64,000 nt of DNA from Flavobacterium nackdongense (lineage in GTDB: Bacteria; Bacteroidota; Bacteroidia; Flavobacteriales; Flavobacteriaceae). This document shows, piece after piece, positions 25,757 to 34,641 of the stretch. Numbering within the stretch: position 1 is the stretch's first letter; every line of letters begins with the position of its first letter. The position numbers were made by a program, and so were the translations under genes. The DNA is taken from NCBI RefSeq assembly GCF_004355225.1, contig NZ_CP037933.1:3472001-3536000 (forward strand). The letters are read 5' to 3'. The notes beneath the pieces were generated by a model. It worked only from the letters and a program-made list of their open reading frames with translations, ran no database searches and was not told the DNA's origin.

Positions 25757-27976
25757 TTAATTACTGTATTCGCGTGTTACTTTATCGACGCCATCAATTT
25801 GTTTGATATTGTCAATTAATTTTTTCAAAATATTATTATTCTGAACGATGACAGCGATTTTTCCATTGAAAATTCCCGCCTCTCCGCTAAGTGAAATGCT
25901 TTGAATATTTACATTCATATTATCTGAAATTACTTTGGTCAATTTGTTAGTAAGCCCAATAGTGTCCATGCCGGTAATATGTAAAATAGCCTTGAATTCC
26001 TGTTGAGAAGAATCAATCCATTTGGCTTGCATAATGCGATAGGCATAATTCGATTGTAGGCTAATAGAGTTTGGGCAATCCCTTTTGTGCACTTTAATTC
26101 CTTCATTAATTGTGACAAATCCAAAAACTTCGTCGCCCGGAATCGGATTACAGCAGGTAGATAATTTATAATCCAATTTGTCTTGGTCTGCACCAAAAAC
26201 TAGCATATCGTAATTGCTGTTCAGAACTTGTTTGTGAATATCTTCGTTGGCGGTACTGGCCGAGCGTTTGATTTTATTTTTGAAGAAATTGATAAAAGTA
26301 TTGCTTTTTTGCGCAGCATAATCTTTCAATTGTTGGTTTTCGATGGCGCCAACTCCCACGCGATAAAATAAATCTAAACTGGTTTTTAATTTGAAAAAAT
26401 TGACTAATTCATTGACCACCGATTCACTCAAAGTGATTTTTAAGTGTTTCAGTTTTCGACTCAGTATTTCTTTTCCTTCTTCGGCAATTTTCTTGGTATT
26501 CTCGTTAAGAACGTTTTTTATTTTATTTTTCGCTCTCGACGTAGTGACATAATCCAACCAGTTGATGGTTGGTTTTTGATATTGAGACGTAATAATCTCT
26601 ATTTGGTCTCCACTTTTCAATTCGTGGTTCAAAGGGACTAATTTTCCATTAACTCTTGTTCCTCTGGTGCGAATCCCCACTTCGGAGTGGATGCTGAAGG
26701 CAAAATCGAGTGAAGTGGCTCCCTTGGGCAAGGATTTTATTTCGCCTTTTGGTGTAAAAACAAAAATTTCTTTCGAATAGAGATTCATTTTGAAATCCTC
26801 TACGAAATCTACTGCATTGGTTTCAGGATTTTCCAAAGCTTCTTTGAGGAGGTTGAGCCAAATGTCAAGACCGCTTTCTTCACTTCCACCTTGTTTGTAT
26901 TTGTAATGAGCAGCATACCCTTTTTCGGCAATTTCGTCCATACGTTCGCTTCGAACCTGCACCTCGACCCAACGACCTTTGGGGCCCATAACGGTAATGT
27001 GTAAGGCTTCGTAGCCCGTAGTTTTGGGTGAGGAAATCCAATCGCGTAGGCGACTCGGACTCGGACGATAATGATCCGTAACGATAGAATATATTTTCCA
27101 AGCCAAGAATTTTTCTTCTTGAGGCGATGATTTGTACACAATGCGAATGGCAAATTTGTCGTAAACTTCATCAAAGCCAACTCCTTGCGCTTTCATTTTC
27201 CTGTAAATAGAAAAAATAGATTTTGGACGTCCTTTGATGATGTATTCAAGGTTTTCCTTATCTAAAGATTTTTTTAAGACATCAGACACGTCTTTAATAT
27301 ATGCGTCTTGCTCTTCTTTGGTTTCTTTTATTTTACTGACAATGTCATCATAAATAACAGGTTCGGTATATTTTAGTCCTAAATCTTCGAGTTTGTTTTT
27401 AATTTTATAAAGTCCCAAGCGATGGGCGAGAGGAGCATAAATATATAAAGTTTCGGAGGCAATTTTGATCTGTTTGTAATCCTCCATATTGTCTAAAGTT
27501 TGCATATTATGCAATCTGTCGGCAATTTTTATCAGAATTACACGCACATCATCATTGAGTGTGAACAGCATTTTTCGAAAGTTTTCGGCTTGCATCGAAA
27601 CATTCATTTCTTTTTGAACTTTCGAGATTTTAGTCAATCCTTCGACAAGTTGAGCAACTTTTGCGCCAAACATTTTTTCGATATCTTCAATTGTTATTGG
27701 AGTATCTTCAACCACATCGTGTAGTAAGGCCGCAGCAATAGCAGTAGCACCTAAGCCTATTTCCGAAGCCACAATTTTGGCCACAGCAATAGGATGAAAA
27801 AAGTAAGCCTCACCCGATTTTCTACGCTGATCTTTGTGCGCATCCATAGCGACATCAAAAGCTTTACGTATGAGTTTTTTATCTTCGGCAGTTAAGGTTT
27901 GGTAACTGATGCGAAGTAACTCTTTGTATTCTTGTAAAATGGCTTTATTTTCTTTTTCAAAATCTATTTCTAGCAT
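25757..27976 (-). CDS. rel: bifunctional (p)ppGpp synthetase/hydrolase Rel
   Basis: A 739-residue RelA/SpoT homologue. The HD hydrolase domain (about 45-195) keeps LLHDVVEDTP. The synthetase domain (about 240-360) has KGRPKSIFSIYRKM and the conserved YEALHITVMG. TGS (about 400-460, VFTPKGEIKSLPKGATSLDFAF), a helical region, a zinc-finger-like segment with CCNPIPGDEV, and a C-terminal ACT domain (about 660-735) follow. It makes and degrades the alarmone at starved ribosomes. Both catalytic domains look intact. It is the only long RSH in the window and lies upstream of the fur-family gene and purA. Confidence 0.96.
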   Translation of the reverse strand: MLEIDFEKENKAILQEYKELLRISYQTLTAEDKKLIRKAFDVAMDAHKDQRRKSGEAYFFHPIAVAKIVASEIGLGATAIAAALLHDVVEDTPITIEDIEKMFGAKVAQLVEGLTKISKVQKEMNVSMQAENFRKMLFTLNDDVRVILIKIADRLHNMQTLDNMEDYKQIKIASETLYIYAPLAHRLGLYKIKNKLEDLGLKYTEPVIYDDIVSKIKETKEEQDAYIKDVSDVLKKSLDKENLEYIIKGRPKSIFSIYRKMKAQGVGFDEVYDKFAIRIVYKSSPQEEKFLAWKIYSIVTDHYRPSPSRLRDWISSPKTTGYEALHITVMGPKGRWVEVQVRSERMDEIAEKGYAAHYKYKQGGSEESGLDIWLNLLKEALENPETNAVDFVEDFKMNLYSKEIFVFTPKGEIKSLPKGATSLDFAFSIHSEVGIRTRGTRVNGKLVPLNHELKSGDQIEIITSQYQKPTINWLDYVTTSRAKNKIKNVLNENTKKIAEEGKEILSRKLKHLKITLSESVVNELVNFFKLKTSLDLFYRVGVGAIENQQLKDYAAQKSNTFINFFKNKIKRSASTANEDIHKQVLNSNYDMLVFGADQDKLDYKLSTCCNPIPGDEVFGFVTINEGIKVHKRDCPNSISLQSNYAYRIMQAKWIDSSQQEFKAILHITGMDTIGLTNKLTKVISDNMNVNIQSISLSGEAGIFNGKIAVIVQNNNILKKLIDNIKQIDGVDKVTREYSN

Positions 27977-28055
27977 AACCGAATTGTTGATTTTTTAAAA
28001 ATAGGTATAACAAATGAAATTTGCAAACTAGGACTGAATTTTATAGCAATGTAAT

Positions 28056-29612
28056 CTATTCTCTAACTCTAACAAAATCCAAATCCTGAAAATCATAACT
28101 AAAGTCTGTCAAATCAGATATAGGTTTCATTTTTATTCCAACAGATTTTCCTTTTTCGTCCATTGCAAAAAACAAAAACGCATCGGCATTGAAACTACGA
28201 GTTTTCCATTTTACGGTGAAAGTATTGTCTTTGTAAAAGAAAACTTCGCCAGCTAGCTGTGGCGAACGAATGGATTTAAAAAATAATTTTCCTTTTTTTT
28301 CTGAAAGTTCAATTTTTCCAAACCAATTGTCAATATAAATCCCTGTATAATTTTTTAGGTCAATTTTCTTTGTTTCTTTTAGGTTATTGGCAACAGTAGC
28401 CCAAACTTCAGCAGTTGTTTTATCGGCTTCGGCAATATTGTCTTTTTCCCGTTTGCTGTAAATTTCTACATAATTCGTGTACGGAATATTTAGATAACTG
28501 TCTTTGATGGTGTTTGTAATAGCTGTAAAAGCAGCTCCAGATTGCTGATTGGTCAATACAACAATTCCTAAATTTAGTTCTGGAAATAAGGTGGTTTGCG
28601 TCACAATTCCTTCTAGACCGCCCGTGTGGGTCACTTGTTTGTAGCCTTTCACATCACTCAAAAACCAACCCAATCCATATCCACTAAAATGGGTATTATA
28701 CGGAGGTCTTGTATTGGCAGGAATGATGGTTTGAAGGCTCCACATTTCGTTCTGTTCTTTTTTCGAAAACAATTGATACTGTTGCTCAGGACCGTATTTT
28801 CCGTTTTGCAATTGCAAAATCATCCATTTGCTTAAATCGTTTACACTCGAATAAATTCCGGCCGCAGCATCGAAGGTTTGATTTTTGTAACGTGAAATTA
28901 TTTTGAGTTTCCCGTCTGTTGGAACGTGTGGCGCAATAATATTAGTGGTGTCTTTCAGTCTTAAAAAGGATGAAGCACTATGATTCATTTCCAATGGTTT
29001 CATAATGCGTTCCTCGATGAAATCGCACCAGGTTTTACCACTTACTTTCGCGATGACTTCTCCTGCCACGATGTACAATAAATTGTCGTAATCGTATTTG
29101 GTTCTAAAAGCCGAAACAGGTTTCAGATACTGTAAATTATGGACAATATCATTCGGTTTGAAGTCGCTTCCGTCTGGCCAAATCATCAAATCGCCGGCGC
29201 CAAGTCCCAATCCGCTGCGGTGTGTCACTAAATCCCGAATGGTAAATTCATTCGTTACATACTCATTGTACATTTTGAAATCAGGAAGATATTGAATCAC
29301 TTTATCGTCCCAGTTTACTTTTTTTTCATCGACCAACATCGCCAAAGCGGCAGTGGTAAAAGCCTTGCTGTTCGAAGCAATTCCGAACAAAGTATTGGCA
29401 TCTACTTTCTCTTTAGTTAGAATCGATTTTAGTCCGTAACCTTTGGAAAGAATCACTTTTCCGTCTTTGACAATAGCTACGGCAATTCCAGGAACGTCAA
29501 AACTTTTCAAGGTGTTTTCTACTAATTCATCAACTTGTTTTTCGCTTATTTGGGCGAATGAGATACAAGTTATTAGCAATATCGATAAGGCAATTAATTT
29601 TCTCATAATCAT
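28056..29612 (-). CDS. serine hydrolase, class C beta-lactamase family
   Basis: A 518-residue secreted protein: the signal peptide (LIALSILLITCISFAQ) is followed by a beta-lactamase/penicillin-binding-like domain. The catalytic SxxK is SNSK (GIASNSKAFTTAALAML, about residue 80), the YxN is YDN (about 177) and the KTG-equivalent is HTGG (about 334). A C-terminal DUF3471-like beta domain (about 410-515) is typical of this group. Such proteins are usually D-aminopeptidases, esterases or peptidoglycan-related hydrolases rather than drug-resistance enzymes. ATG at 29612 or 29606 could be used. Confidence 0.9.
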   Translation of the reverse strand: MIMRKLIALSILLITCISFAQISEKQVDELVENTLKSFDVPGIAVAIVKDGKVILSKGYGLKSILTKEKVDANTLFGIASNSKAFTTAALAMLVDEKKVNWDDKVIQYLPDFKMYNEYVTNEFTIRDLVTHRSGLGLGAGDLMIWPDGSDFKPNDIVHNLQYLKPVSAFRTKYDYDNLLYIVAGEVIAKVSGKTWCDFIEERIMKPLEMNHSASSFLRLKDTTNIIAPHVPTDGKLKIISRYKNQTFDAAAGIYSSVNDLSKWMILQLQNGKYGPEQQYQLFSKKEQNEMWSLQTIIPANTRPPYNTHFSGYGLGWFLSDVKGYKQVTHTGGLEGIVTQTTLFPELNLGIVVLTNQQSGAAFTAITNTIKDSYLNIPYTNYVEIYSKREKDNIAEADKTTAEVWATVANNLKETKKIDLKNYTGIYIDNWFGKIELSEKKGKLFFKSIRSPQLAGEVFFYKDNTFTVKWKTRSFNADAFLFFAMDEKGKSVGIKMKPISDLTDFSYDFQDLDFVRVRE

Positions 29613-29615
29613 AAT

Positions 29616-29685
29616 CTATTTTCTTTATTCTATTTTCTTTATTCTAAAATCTAAAATCTAAAATCTACAATTTACAATCTAAAAT
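29616..29685. repeat. tandem 14-mer and heptamer array
   Basis: Two identical ctattttctttatt units (29616-29643) are followed by six heptamers (29644-29685: ctaaaat three times, ctacaat, ttacaat, ctaaaat). The stop codon of the trmH-family gene lies within the last unit. The array lies between that gene and the serine hydrolase gene. Confidence 0.8.
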
Positions 29686-30464
29686 CCTCTCTGTCTTTTG
29701 GCTTCGAATATCAATATGGCCGCAGCAACCGAAACATTCATACTGTCGATTTCGCCTTGCATCGGGATGATTATGTTTTGTGAGGCTGCATCACGCCATT
29801 CTTGGGTCAATCCTGTAGCTTCCGTTCCTACCACCAAAGCCGTTGGATTGGTGTAATTTTGGGTGTGATAGGAAGTTGAATTTTGCAAAGTGGCACAATA
29901 AATAGTAATATTTTGCTCTGTCAAAAACGCAATAATTTCCGTTGTGGTTCCTGTGGCGATTTGGTTGGTAAACAAGCAGCCCACGCTCGAGCGAACGATA
30001 TTCGGATTGTACAAATCACTTTTTGGGTTGGCAATAATCACGGCATCGAGATTCGCAGCATCGGCAGTACGCAATAATGCACCAATGTTTCCGGGTTTTT
30101 CAGGCGCTTCTGCAACTAAAATCAAAGGGTTTTCGGATAATTTTAAATCGGATAAATGTAATGATTTGGATTTGGCAATGGCCAAAACGCCTTCGGTAGT
30201 GTCACGATACGCTAGTTTTTGATAGATTTCTTTCGAAATTTCGATTAATTCAGTGCTTTTGGAAAGGTGGTGAGCTTCCGTTTCCGAAATTAATTCGGGT
30301 AAAAACAAAATCGTTTCCATTTCGTAACCGCCTTTCGTTGCAATTTCGATTTCTCTTTTGCCTTCAATCATAAAAGTACCGGATTGTTTGCGGGCTTTTG
30401 CTTTTTCCTGCAATAGTACTAAAGATTTTATGAATGGATTTTGGGATGAAGTGATTTGTTTCAA
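29679..30464 (-). CDS. TrmH family RNA methyltransferase (SpoU)
   Basis: A 261-residue SPOUT methyltransferase that 2'-O-methylates rRNA or tRNA with S-adenosylmethionine. The N-terminal substrate domain (about 1-95) includes ITSSQNPFIKSLVLLQ. The C-terminal knot (about 110-255) has the three SpoU motifs: PGNIGALLRTADAAN, LVVGTEATGL and IPMQGEIDSMNVSVAAAILIFE. TTG at 30464 is chosen because it begins the conserved sequence and an upstream TTG at 30497 lies inside the promoter box. The stop codon is part of a heptamer repeat. Confidence 0.9.
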   Translation of the reverse strand: MKQITSSQNPFIKSLVLLQEKAKARKQSGTFMIEGKREIEIATKGGYEMETILFLPELISETEAHHLSKSTELIEISKEIYQKLAYRDTTEGVLAIAKSKSLHLSDLKLSENPLILVAEAPEKPGNIGALLRTADAANLDAVIIANPKSDLYNPNIVRSSVGCLFTNQIATGTTTEIIAFLTEQNITIYCATLQNSTSYHTQNYTNPTALVVGTEATGLTQEWRDAASQNIIIPMQGEIDSMNVSVAAAILIFEAKRQRGF

Positions 30465-30494
30465 GGCTAACAGCAATTTAGTTATATTTGGTAA

Positions 30495-30502
30495 CAAAGA
30501 TA
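30495..30502 (-). promoter_or_regulatory. -7 promoter box of the trmH-family gene
   Basis: TATCTTTG on the minus strand, exact TAnnTTTG. It overlaps the upstream TTG and thereby favours the TTG start at 30464, with a leader of about 25 bases. Confidence 0.65.
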
Positions 30503-30604
30503 CACAGAGAAATGGCAGTTTTTTGTATTTGAATTCGAATATTTAATCGAAATGGATTTGTTCAACGCTATTTTATAGCATTCGGATGCTCCAGTATTTT
30601 TCTT

Positions 30605-30612
30605 TATTTTTG
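30605..30612 (+). promoter_or_regulatory. -7 promoter box of the YicG-like gene
   Basis: TATTTTTG, exact TAnnTTTG, 13 bases upstream of the ATG at 30626. Confidence 0.5.
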
Positions 30613-30625
30613 TCAAAATCTTCAA

Positions 30626-31234
30626 ATGAAAATGTTTTATCTATTAGAGATTATCGGTACAATGGCATTCGCTATGTCCGGAGCATTAACCGCGATGAAT
30701 AAGAAACTAGATCCTTTTGGTGTTTTTATTATCGCCTTTGTTACCGCTGTGGGAGGGGGAACTTTGCGCGATATTATGATTGGACGAACTCCAGTAGGAT
30801 GGATGCTTGAATTGAATTACGTTTACATCATCGTAATTGGATTTATTTTAGCGATTCTTTTCAGAAAGAAATTAGACCAATTGCGAACTTCTTTGTTATT
30901 ATTTGATGCCGTTGGGCTCGGAGTATTTACTATAATAGGACTTGAAAAAGGAATATTAGTGGGTCTTAATCCGATAATCTGTGTTGCTTTGGGGACAATT
31001 ACTGCCTGTTTTGGTGGGGTGATTCGTGATATTTTGTGTGGTGAAATTCCTGTAATTTTCAGAAAAGAAATTTATGCGACCCTCTGTATTTTTGGCGGAA
31101 TTGTTTTTTTTCTGCTCCGACATTTACAATTTGATAATGATATATTGTATTTGGTAACTTCTGTATTTATTATTTCATTTCGTTTAATGGCGGTAAAGTT
31201 TAAATGGTATTTGCCAACCGTAGAAAATAAATAA
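30626..31234 (+). CDS. trimeric intracellular cation channel family protein (YicG/UPF0126)
   Basis: A 202-residue inner membrane protein of two repeated UPF0126 halves. Each half has the glycine-rich signature (FVTAVGGGTLRDIMIG near residue 40; ITACFGGVIRDILCGEIP near 130). Seven helices are predicted. Prokaryotic TRIC-type proteins form trimeric cation channels, and YicG relatives have been linked to glycine uptake or stress resistance. Direction and ion are unknown here. It has its own promoter and is followed 35 bases later by the surface-polysaccharide locus. Confidence 0.9.
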   Translation: MKMFYLLEIIGTMAFAMSGALTAMNKKLDPFGVFIIAFVTAVGGGTLRDIMIGRTPVGWMLELNYVYIIVIGFILAILFRKKLDQLRTSLLLFDAVGLGVFTIIGLEKGILVGLNPIICVALGTITACFGGVIRDILCGEIPVIFRKEIYATLCIFGGIVFFLLRHLQFDNDILYLVTSVFIISFRLMAVKFKWYLPTVENK

Positions 31235-31269
31235 AAAATGCTTAATTTCACAAATTATAAATTCAAATA

Positions 31270-32247
31270 GTGAAGAATTATTACGTAAAACAATATCAAA
31301 AAATCGATTATTCCGATTGGAATTCCTTTATTGGCCAAGCCAAAAATGCCACTTTTCTGTTTCATCGTGATTTTATGGAATACCACCAAGACCGTTTCGA
31401 GGATTACTCTTTGATTGTTTTGGATGGCGAAAAATGGGTTGCCGTGCTTCCAGCAAATAGAGTTGGCAATGAAATTTTCTCACATCAGGGATTGACTTAT
31501 GGCGGATTGATTTATAACGAAAAACATAAATTAGCTTCGGTTATTGCAATTTTCAAAAGTGTTTTATCTTTTTTGAATGACAATTCAATCGAAAAATTGC
31601 AAGTAAAATTAATGCCTTCCATTTATCATCAAAAACCAGCCGAAGAATTGAATTATGCTCTGTTTTTAGTGGGAGCCCAATTAATACGAAGAGATACATT
31701 GGCTGTTTTGGATTTGTCTCAAGAAAATAATTTGTCAAAACTCAGAAAAAGGAGCATTCAAAGAGGAATTTCGAATGATTTTACGATAAGAGAAGTGGAT
31801 GATTTTGAAGATTTTTGGAACGAAATATTAATTCCGAATTTAGCTCAAAAACACCAAGCCAAACCTGTTCACAGTTTGGAAGAAATTATAAAATTGAAAG
31901 CCTTGTTTCCAAAAAATATCCGACAATTTAATGTCTATGAAAATGGAATTATTGTTGCTGGAACCACCATTTTCGGAACTTCAACCGTTGCTCATTGTCA
32001 ATATATTTCTGGCAAAGAAGACAAAAATGAATTGGGTGGATTGGATTATTTATTTCAACAATTGATTTCAGAAACTTTCAAAAACAAGTGTTTCTTTGAT
32101 TTTGGAATTTCCAACGAAAATCAAGGGCGAAAGTTAAATAATGGTTTGTCGTATTGGAAAGAAAGCTTTGGAGCGAGTACGATTGTTCAGGATTTTTATG
32201 AGGTGGAAACTTCAAATTATGGTTTACTAGACACCGTTTTGCTATGA
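31270..32247 (+). CDS. FemAB/GNAT-like acyltransferase in the polysaccharide locus
   Basis: A 325-residue protein with a GNAT-type aminoacyl/acyl transferase fold of the FemAB group. It starts at GTG ([21 protein letters not shown]), with the conserved [15 protein letters not shown] and [21 protein letters not shown] in the N-terminal half. The C-terminal GNAT half contains [20 protein letters not shown]. FemAB proteins usually add amino acids to peptidoglycan precursors. Here the gene overlaps the fdtB-like aminotransferase by four bases (ATGA). It may therefore acylate or aminoacylate the amino sugar made by FdtA/FdtB, in place of an FdtC acetyltransferase. That is inference. Confidence 0.8.
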   Translation: MKNYYVKQYQKIDYSDWNSFIGQAKNATFLFHRDFMEYHQDRFEDYSLIVLDGEKWVAVLPANRVGNEIFSHQGLTYGGLIYNEKHKLASVIAIFKSVLSFLNDNSIEKLQVKLMPSIYHQKPAEELNYALFLVGAQLIRRDTLAVLDLSQENNLSKLRKRSIQRGISNDFTIREVDDFEDFWNEILIPNLAQKHQAKPVHSLEEIIKLKALFPKNIRQFNVYENGIIVAGTTIFGTSTVAHCQYISGKEDKNELGGLDYLFQQLISETFKNKCFFDFGISNENQGRKLNNGLSYWKESFGASTIVQDFYEVETSNYGLLDTVLL

Positions 32248-33365
32248 TACAATTCCTCGACTTAAAAAAAATAAACGCTCCCTATGAAACGGCATTTCAA
32301 GAGAAATTGAAATCGGTTTTAGAAAACGGTTGGTATATTTTGGGCAATGAAGTCAAAACATTCGAAAACAATTTTGCCCATTATTGCGGTGCAAAAAATT
32401 GTATTGGAGTTGGCAATGGATTTGATGCCTTGGTTCTGATTTTTAAAGGATATATTCAGCTCGGGAAACTGCAAAAAGGGGATGAAGTGATTGTTCCTGC
32501 GAATACGTATATTGCCAGTATTTTGGCAATTTTAGAGGCGGATTTGGTGCCAGTTTTAGTTGAGCCAAAGTTGGAAACCTATAACCTCAATCCCAATTTA
32601 ATTTTAGAAAAAATCACGTCCAAAACCAAAGCAATTCTTGTGGTTCATCTATATGGACAATTAGCCGAAATGGATCGAATAAACGAAATTGCGATACAAA
32701 ATAATTTGATTGTTGTGGAAGATGCCGCTCAGGCGCATGGTACAATTAGAAATCAAAAATCAGAAATCAAAAATCTGCAATCAAGCGCAGCGTATAGTTT
32801 TTACCCAGGAAAAAATCTCGGTGCTTTGGGTGATGGTGGCGCGGTTGTTACCAATGATTCGGAATTGGCAAAAGTGATTCAATCGCTAAGAAATTACGGT
32901 TCTGAAGCCAAATATCAGAATGAATTTATTGGTCTCAATTCAAGATTAGACGAAATTCAAGCGGCTTTCCTAAATGTGAAACTACCTCATTTAGACGCAG
33001 AAAATGCGATTCGAAAAGCAATCGCTACACGCTATTTGTCCGAAATAAAAAATGATAAAATTACTTTGCCAGCTCCGTCATTGCGCGGCACGAAGCAATC
33101 TCACGTTTTTCATTTGTTTGTCATTCGAACCGAAAACCGAGAGCAATTGCAACAGTATTTATTAGACAACGGAATTCAAACAATGATTCATTATCCCATT
33201 CCACCGCATAAGCAAAAAGCTTTTAGTCCCGAGACTTCGGGATGGAATCATTTGTCTTTTCCAATAACCGAAAAAATCCACAATGAAGTTTTGAGTTTGC
33301 CCATAAGTCCGGTATTGACAAAGGAGGAAGTTGATTTTGTTGTTTCAATTTTAAATCAGTATTAA
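32244..33365 (+). CDS. sugar 3-aminotransferase, DegT/DnrJ/EryC1/StrS family (FdtB/QdtB-like)
   Basis: A 373-residue PLP enzyme that aminates a dTDP-3-keto-6-deoxyhexose. Conserved sequence includes [15 protein letters not shown], the PLP-stacking and aspartate regions [10 protein letters not shown], and the Schiff-base lysine in [15 protein letters not shown] (Lys190). Two segments look foreign. Codons for [14 protein letters not shown] (32749-32783) are a tract of five 7-base units just before the active-site loop. Codons for [10 protein letters not shown] (33074-33106) contain a sequence like a widespread bacterial palindromic repeat. Both leave the frame open. FdtA lies 3.3 kb downstream, which supports synthesis of a 3-amino-3,6-dideoxyhexose such as Fuc3N or Qui3N. 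Confidence 0.9.
   Translation: MIQFLDLKKINAPYETAFQEKLKSVLENGWYILGNEVKTFENNFAHYCGAKNCIGVGNGFDALVLIFKGYIQLGKLQKGDEVIVPANTYIASILAILEADLVPVLVEPKLETYNLNPNLILEKITSKTKAILVVHLYGQLAEMDRINEIAIQNNLIVVEDAAQAHGTIRNQKSEIKNLQSSAAYSFYPGKNLGALGDGGAVVTNDSELAKVIQSLRNYGSEAKYQNEFIGLNSRLDEIQAAFLNVKLPHLDAENAIRKAIATRYLSEIKNDKITLPAPSLRGTKQSHVFHLFVIRTENREQLQQYLLDNGIQTMIHYPIPPHKQKAFSPETSGWNHLSFPITEKIHNEVLSLPISPVLTKEEVDFVVSILNQY
32749..32783 (+). repeat. coding heptamer tract inside fdtB-like gene
   Basis: Five units gaaatca, aaaatca, gaaatca, aaaatct, gcaatca in exact seven-base register. The sequence resembles the intergenic heptamers at 29644. It is translated and sits between the QAHG motif and the lysine loop. Confidence 0.75.
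33077..33103 (+). repeat. palindromic-repeat-like segment inside fdtB-like gene
   Basis: GTCATTGCGCGGCACGAAGC followed by AATCTCA. It resembles a repeat commonly seen in diverse bacterial genomes, translated here as [10 protein letters not shown] genome search is needed to prove further copies. Confidence 0.6.
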
Positions 33366-33366
33366 T

Positions 33367-34641
33367 TTGGAATTTATAAAAGAAATAGTGCGAACCAACC
33401 TATTTAAAATCACTTCTTTAAATAGTGTAAGCGTTCTGATTAAAATTGGAATTGGTTTGGTGACTTCAAAATTATTGGCAATTTTTGTAGGACCAAGCGG
33501 AATGGCTTTGGTCGGGAATCTAAGAAATTTTTCAAATTCATTAGAAAGTATCGCAACTCTAGGATTTCAAAACGGAATCGTAAAATATGTGGCTGAAACT
33601 AAGGACGACAGACCACAATTTCAGAAGTTAATTTCCACTGTTTGTATCAGTTTGTTAGTAGTAGCCATTCTTTTGAGTGGAATTCTGTATTTTTTTGCAG
33701 CATTTTGGAACCAGCAAATTTTCGGAACTCATTTCGAATATGAAATTGTTATTAAAGCCATGGCCTTGGCTTTGCCGTGGTTTGCTATTGCTGTTTTTTT
33801 TCTTTCAATAATCAATGGTTTAGGGAAATTCAAGTCAGTTATTTATGTTAACATTATCGGAAATCTGATAGGATTATTGGTTTCAATGAGTATGATTTTG
33901 CAATACAAAACTCTGGGAGCATTGCTTTCTATCGTAATTACGCCAGCATTATTGTTTTTGGTGACCTATTATTTTATTGCCAAAGAGTTTCAATTTTCAA
34001 AACTTGTTCAATATCAATCATTTGATTTTCATGTGATAAGGAATTTATCTTCTTACTCACTAATGGCTCTGGTATCTTCTGTTTTGGGACCGTTGGTTTA
34101 TTTAGCCATTCGAAAAAATGTAATTTTTGTAGTTGGTATTGAACAGGCTGGATTTTGGGAAACAATGACTCGAATTTCGACCTATTATATGCTGTTCATT
34201 TCTACAATATTGACCGTTTATTTTTTGCCAAAATTGGCTGTTGCCAAAGATAATTTCGAAACCAAAAAAGTCTTTTGGAGTTTTTACAAAAATATTTTAC
34301 CCCTTTTTATTATCGGTTTGATTTTTATTTATTTCTCACGGACTTTACTCATAAAATTACTTTTTACCAAAGAGTTTCTTCCAGTAACGAACTTGTTTTT
34401 TTGGCAATTATCGGGCGATGTTTTAAAAGTGGCTTCCTTGATTTTAGGCTATCAATTTTTCGCCAAAAAAATGACTCTAGCCTTTATTTTATCGGAATTA
34501 GCTTCTCTTGGTGTTTTGTATTTTTCGAGCATTTTTCTAATTAAATTTTTTGGAATTCAAGGAATAGTAATGGCACAAGCTTTAGATAATTTTACTTATT
34601 TATTGGTTTTAGCAATCTATTTCAGGAAAAGTTTATTTTAA
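33367..34641 (+). CDS. wzx: O-antigen translocase (Wzx-like flippase)
   Basis: A 424-residue polysaccharide transporter of the MOP superfamily with about twelve predicted helices. The N terminus (NLFKITSLNSVSVLIKIGIG, then TSKLLAIFVGPSGMALVGNL) is typical of the WzxE/O-antigen translocase group. It flips undecaprenyl-pyrophosphate-linked repeat units across the inner membrane. The start is TTG at 33367, one base after the fdtB stop, so the genes are cotranscribed. The 3' end overlaps the convergent GT4 gene by four bases. No wzy polymerase is visible in the window. Confidence 0.88.
   Translation: MEFIKEIVRTNLFKITSLNSVSVLIKIGIGLVTSKLLAIFVGPSGMALVGNLRNFSNSLESIATLGFQNGIVKYVAETKDDRPQFQKLISTVCISLLVVAILLSGILYFFAAFWNQQIFGTHFEYEIVIKAMALALPWFAIAVFFLSIINGLGKFKSVIYVNIIGNLIGLLVSMSMILQYKTLGALLSIVITPALLFLVTYYFIAKEFQFSKLVQYQSFDFHVIRNLSSYSLMALVSSVLGPLVYLAIRKNVIFVVGIEQAGFWETMTRISTYYMLFISTILTVYFLPKLAVAKDNFETKKVFWSFYKNILPLFIIGLIFIYFSRTLLIKLLFTKEFLPVTNLFFWQLSGDVLKVASLILGYQFFAKKMTLAFILSELASLGVLYFSSIFLIKFFGIQGIVMAQALDNFTYLLVLAIYFRKSLF

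Noticed and set aside
28056-29612. Beta-lactamase resistance gene
   Set aside because: Motifs fit the broad serine hydrolase/esterase group with a DUF3471-like tail, and nothing indicates drug resistance.
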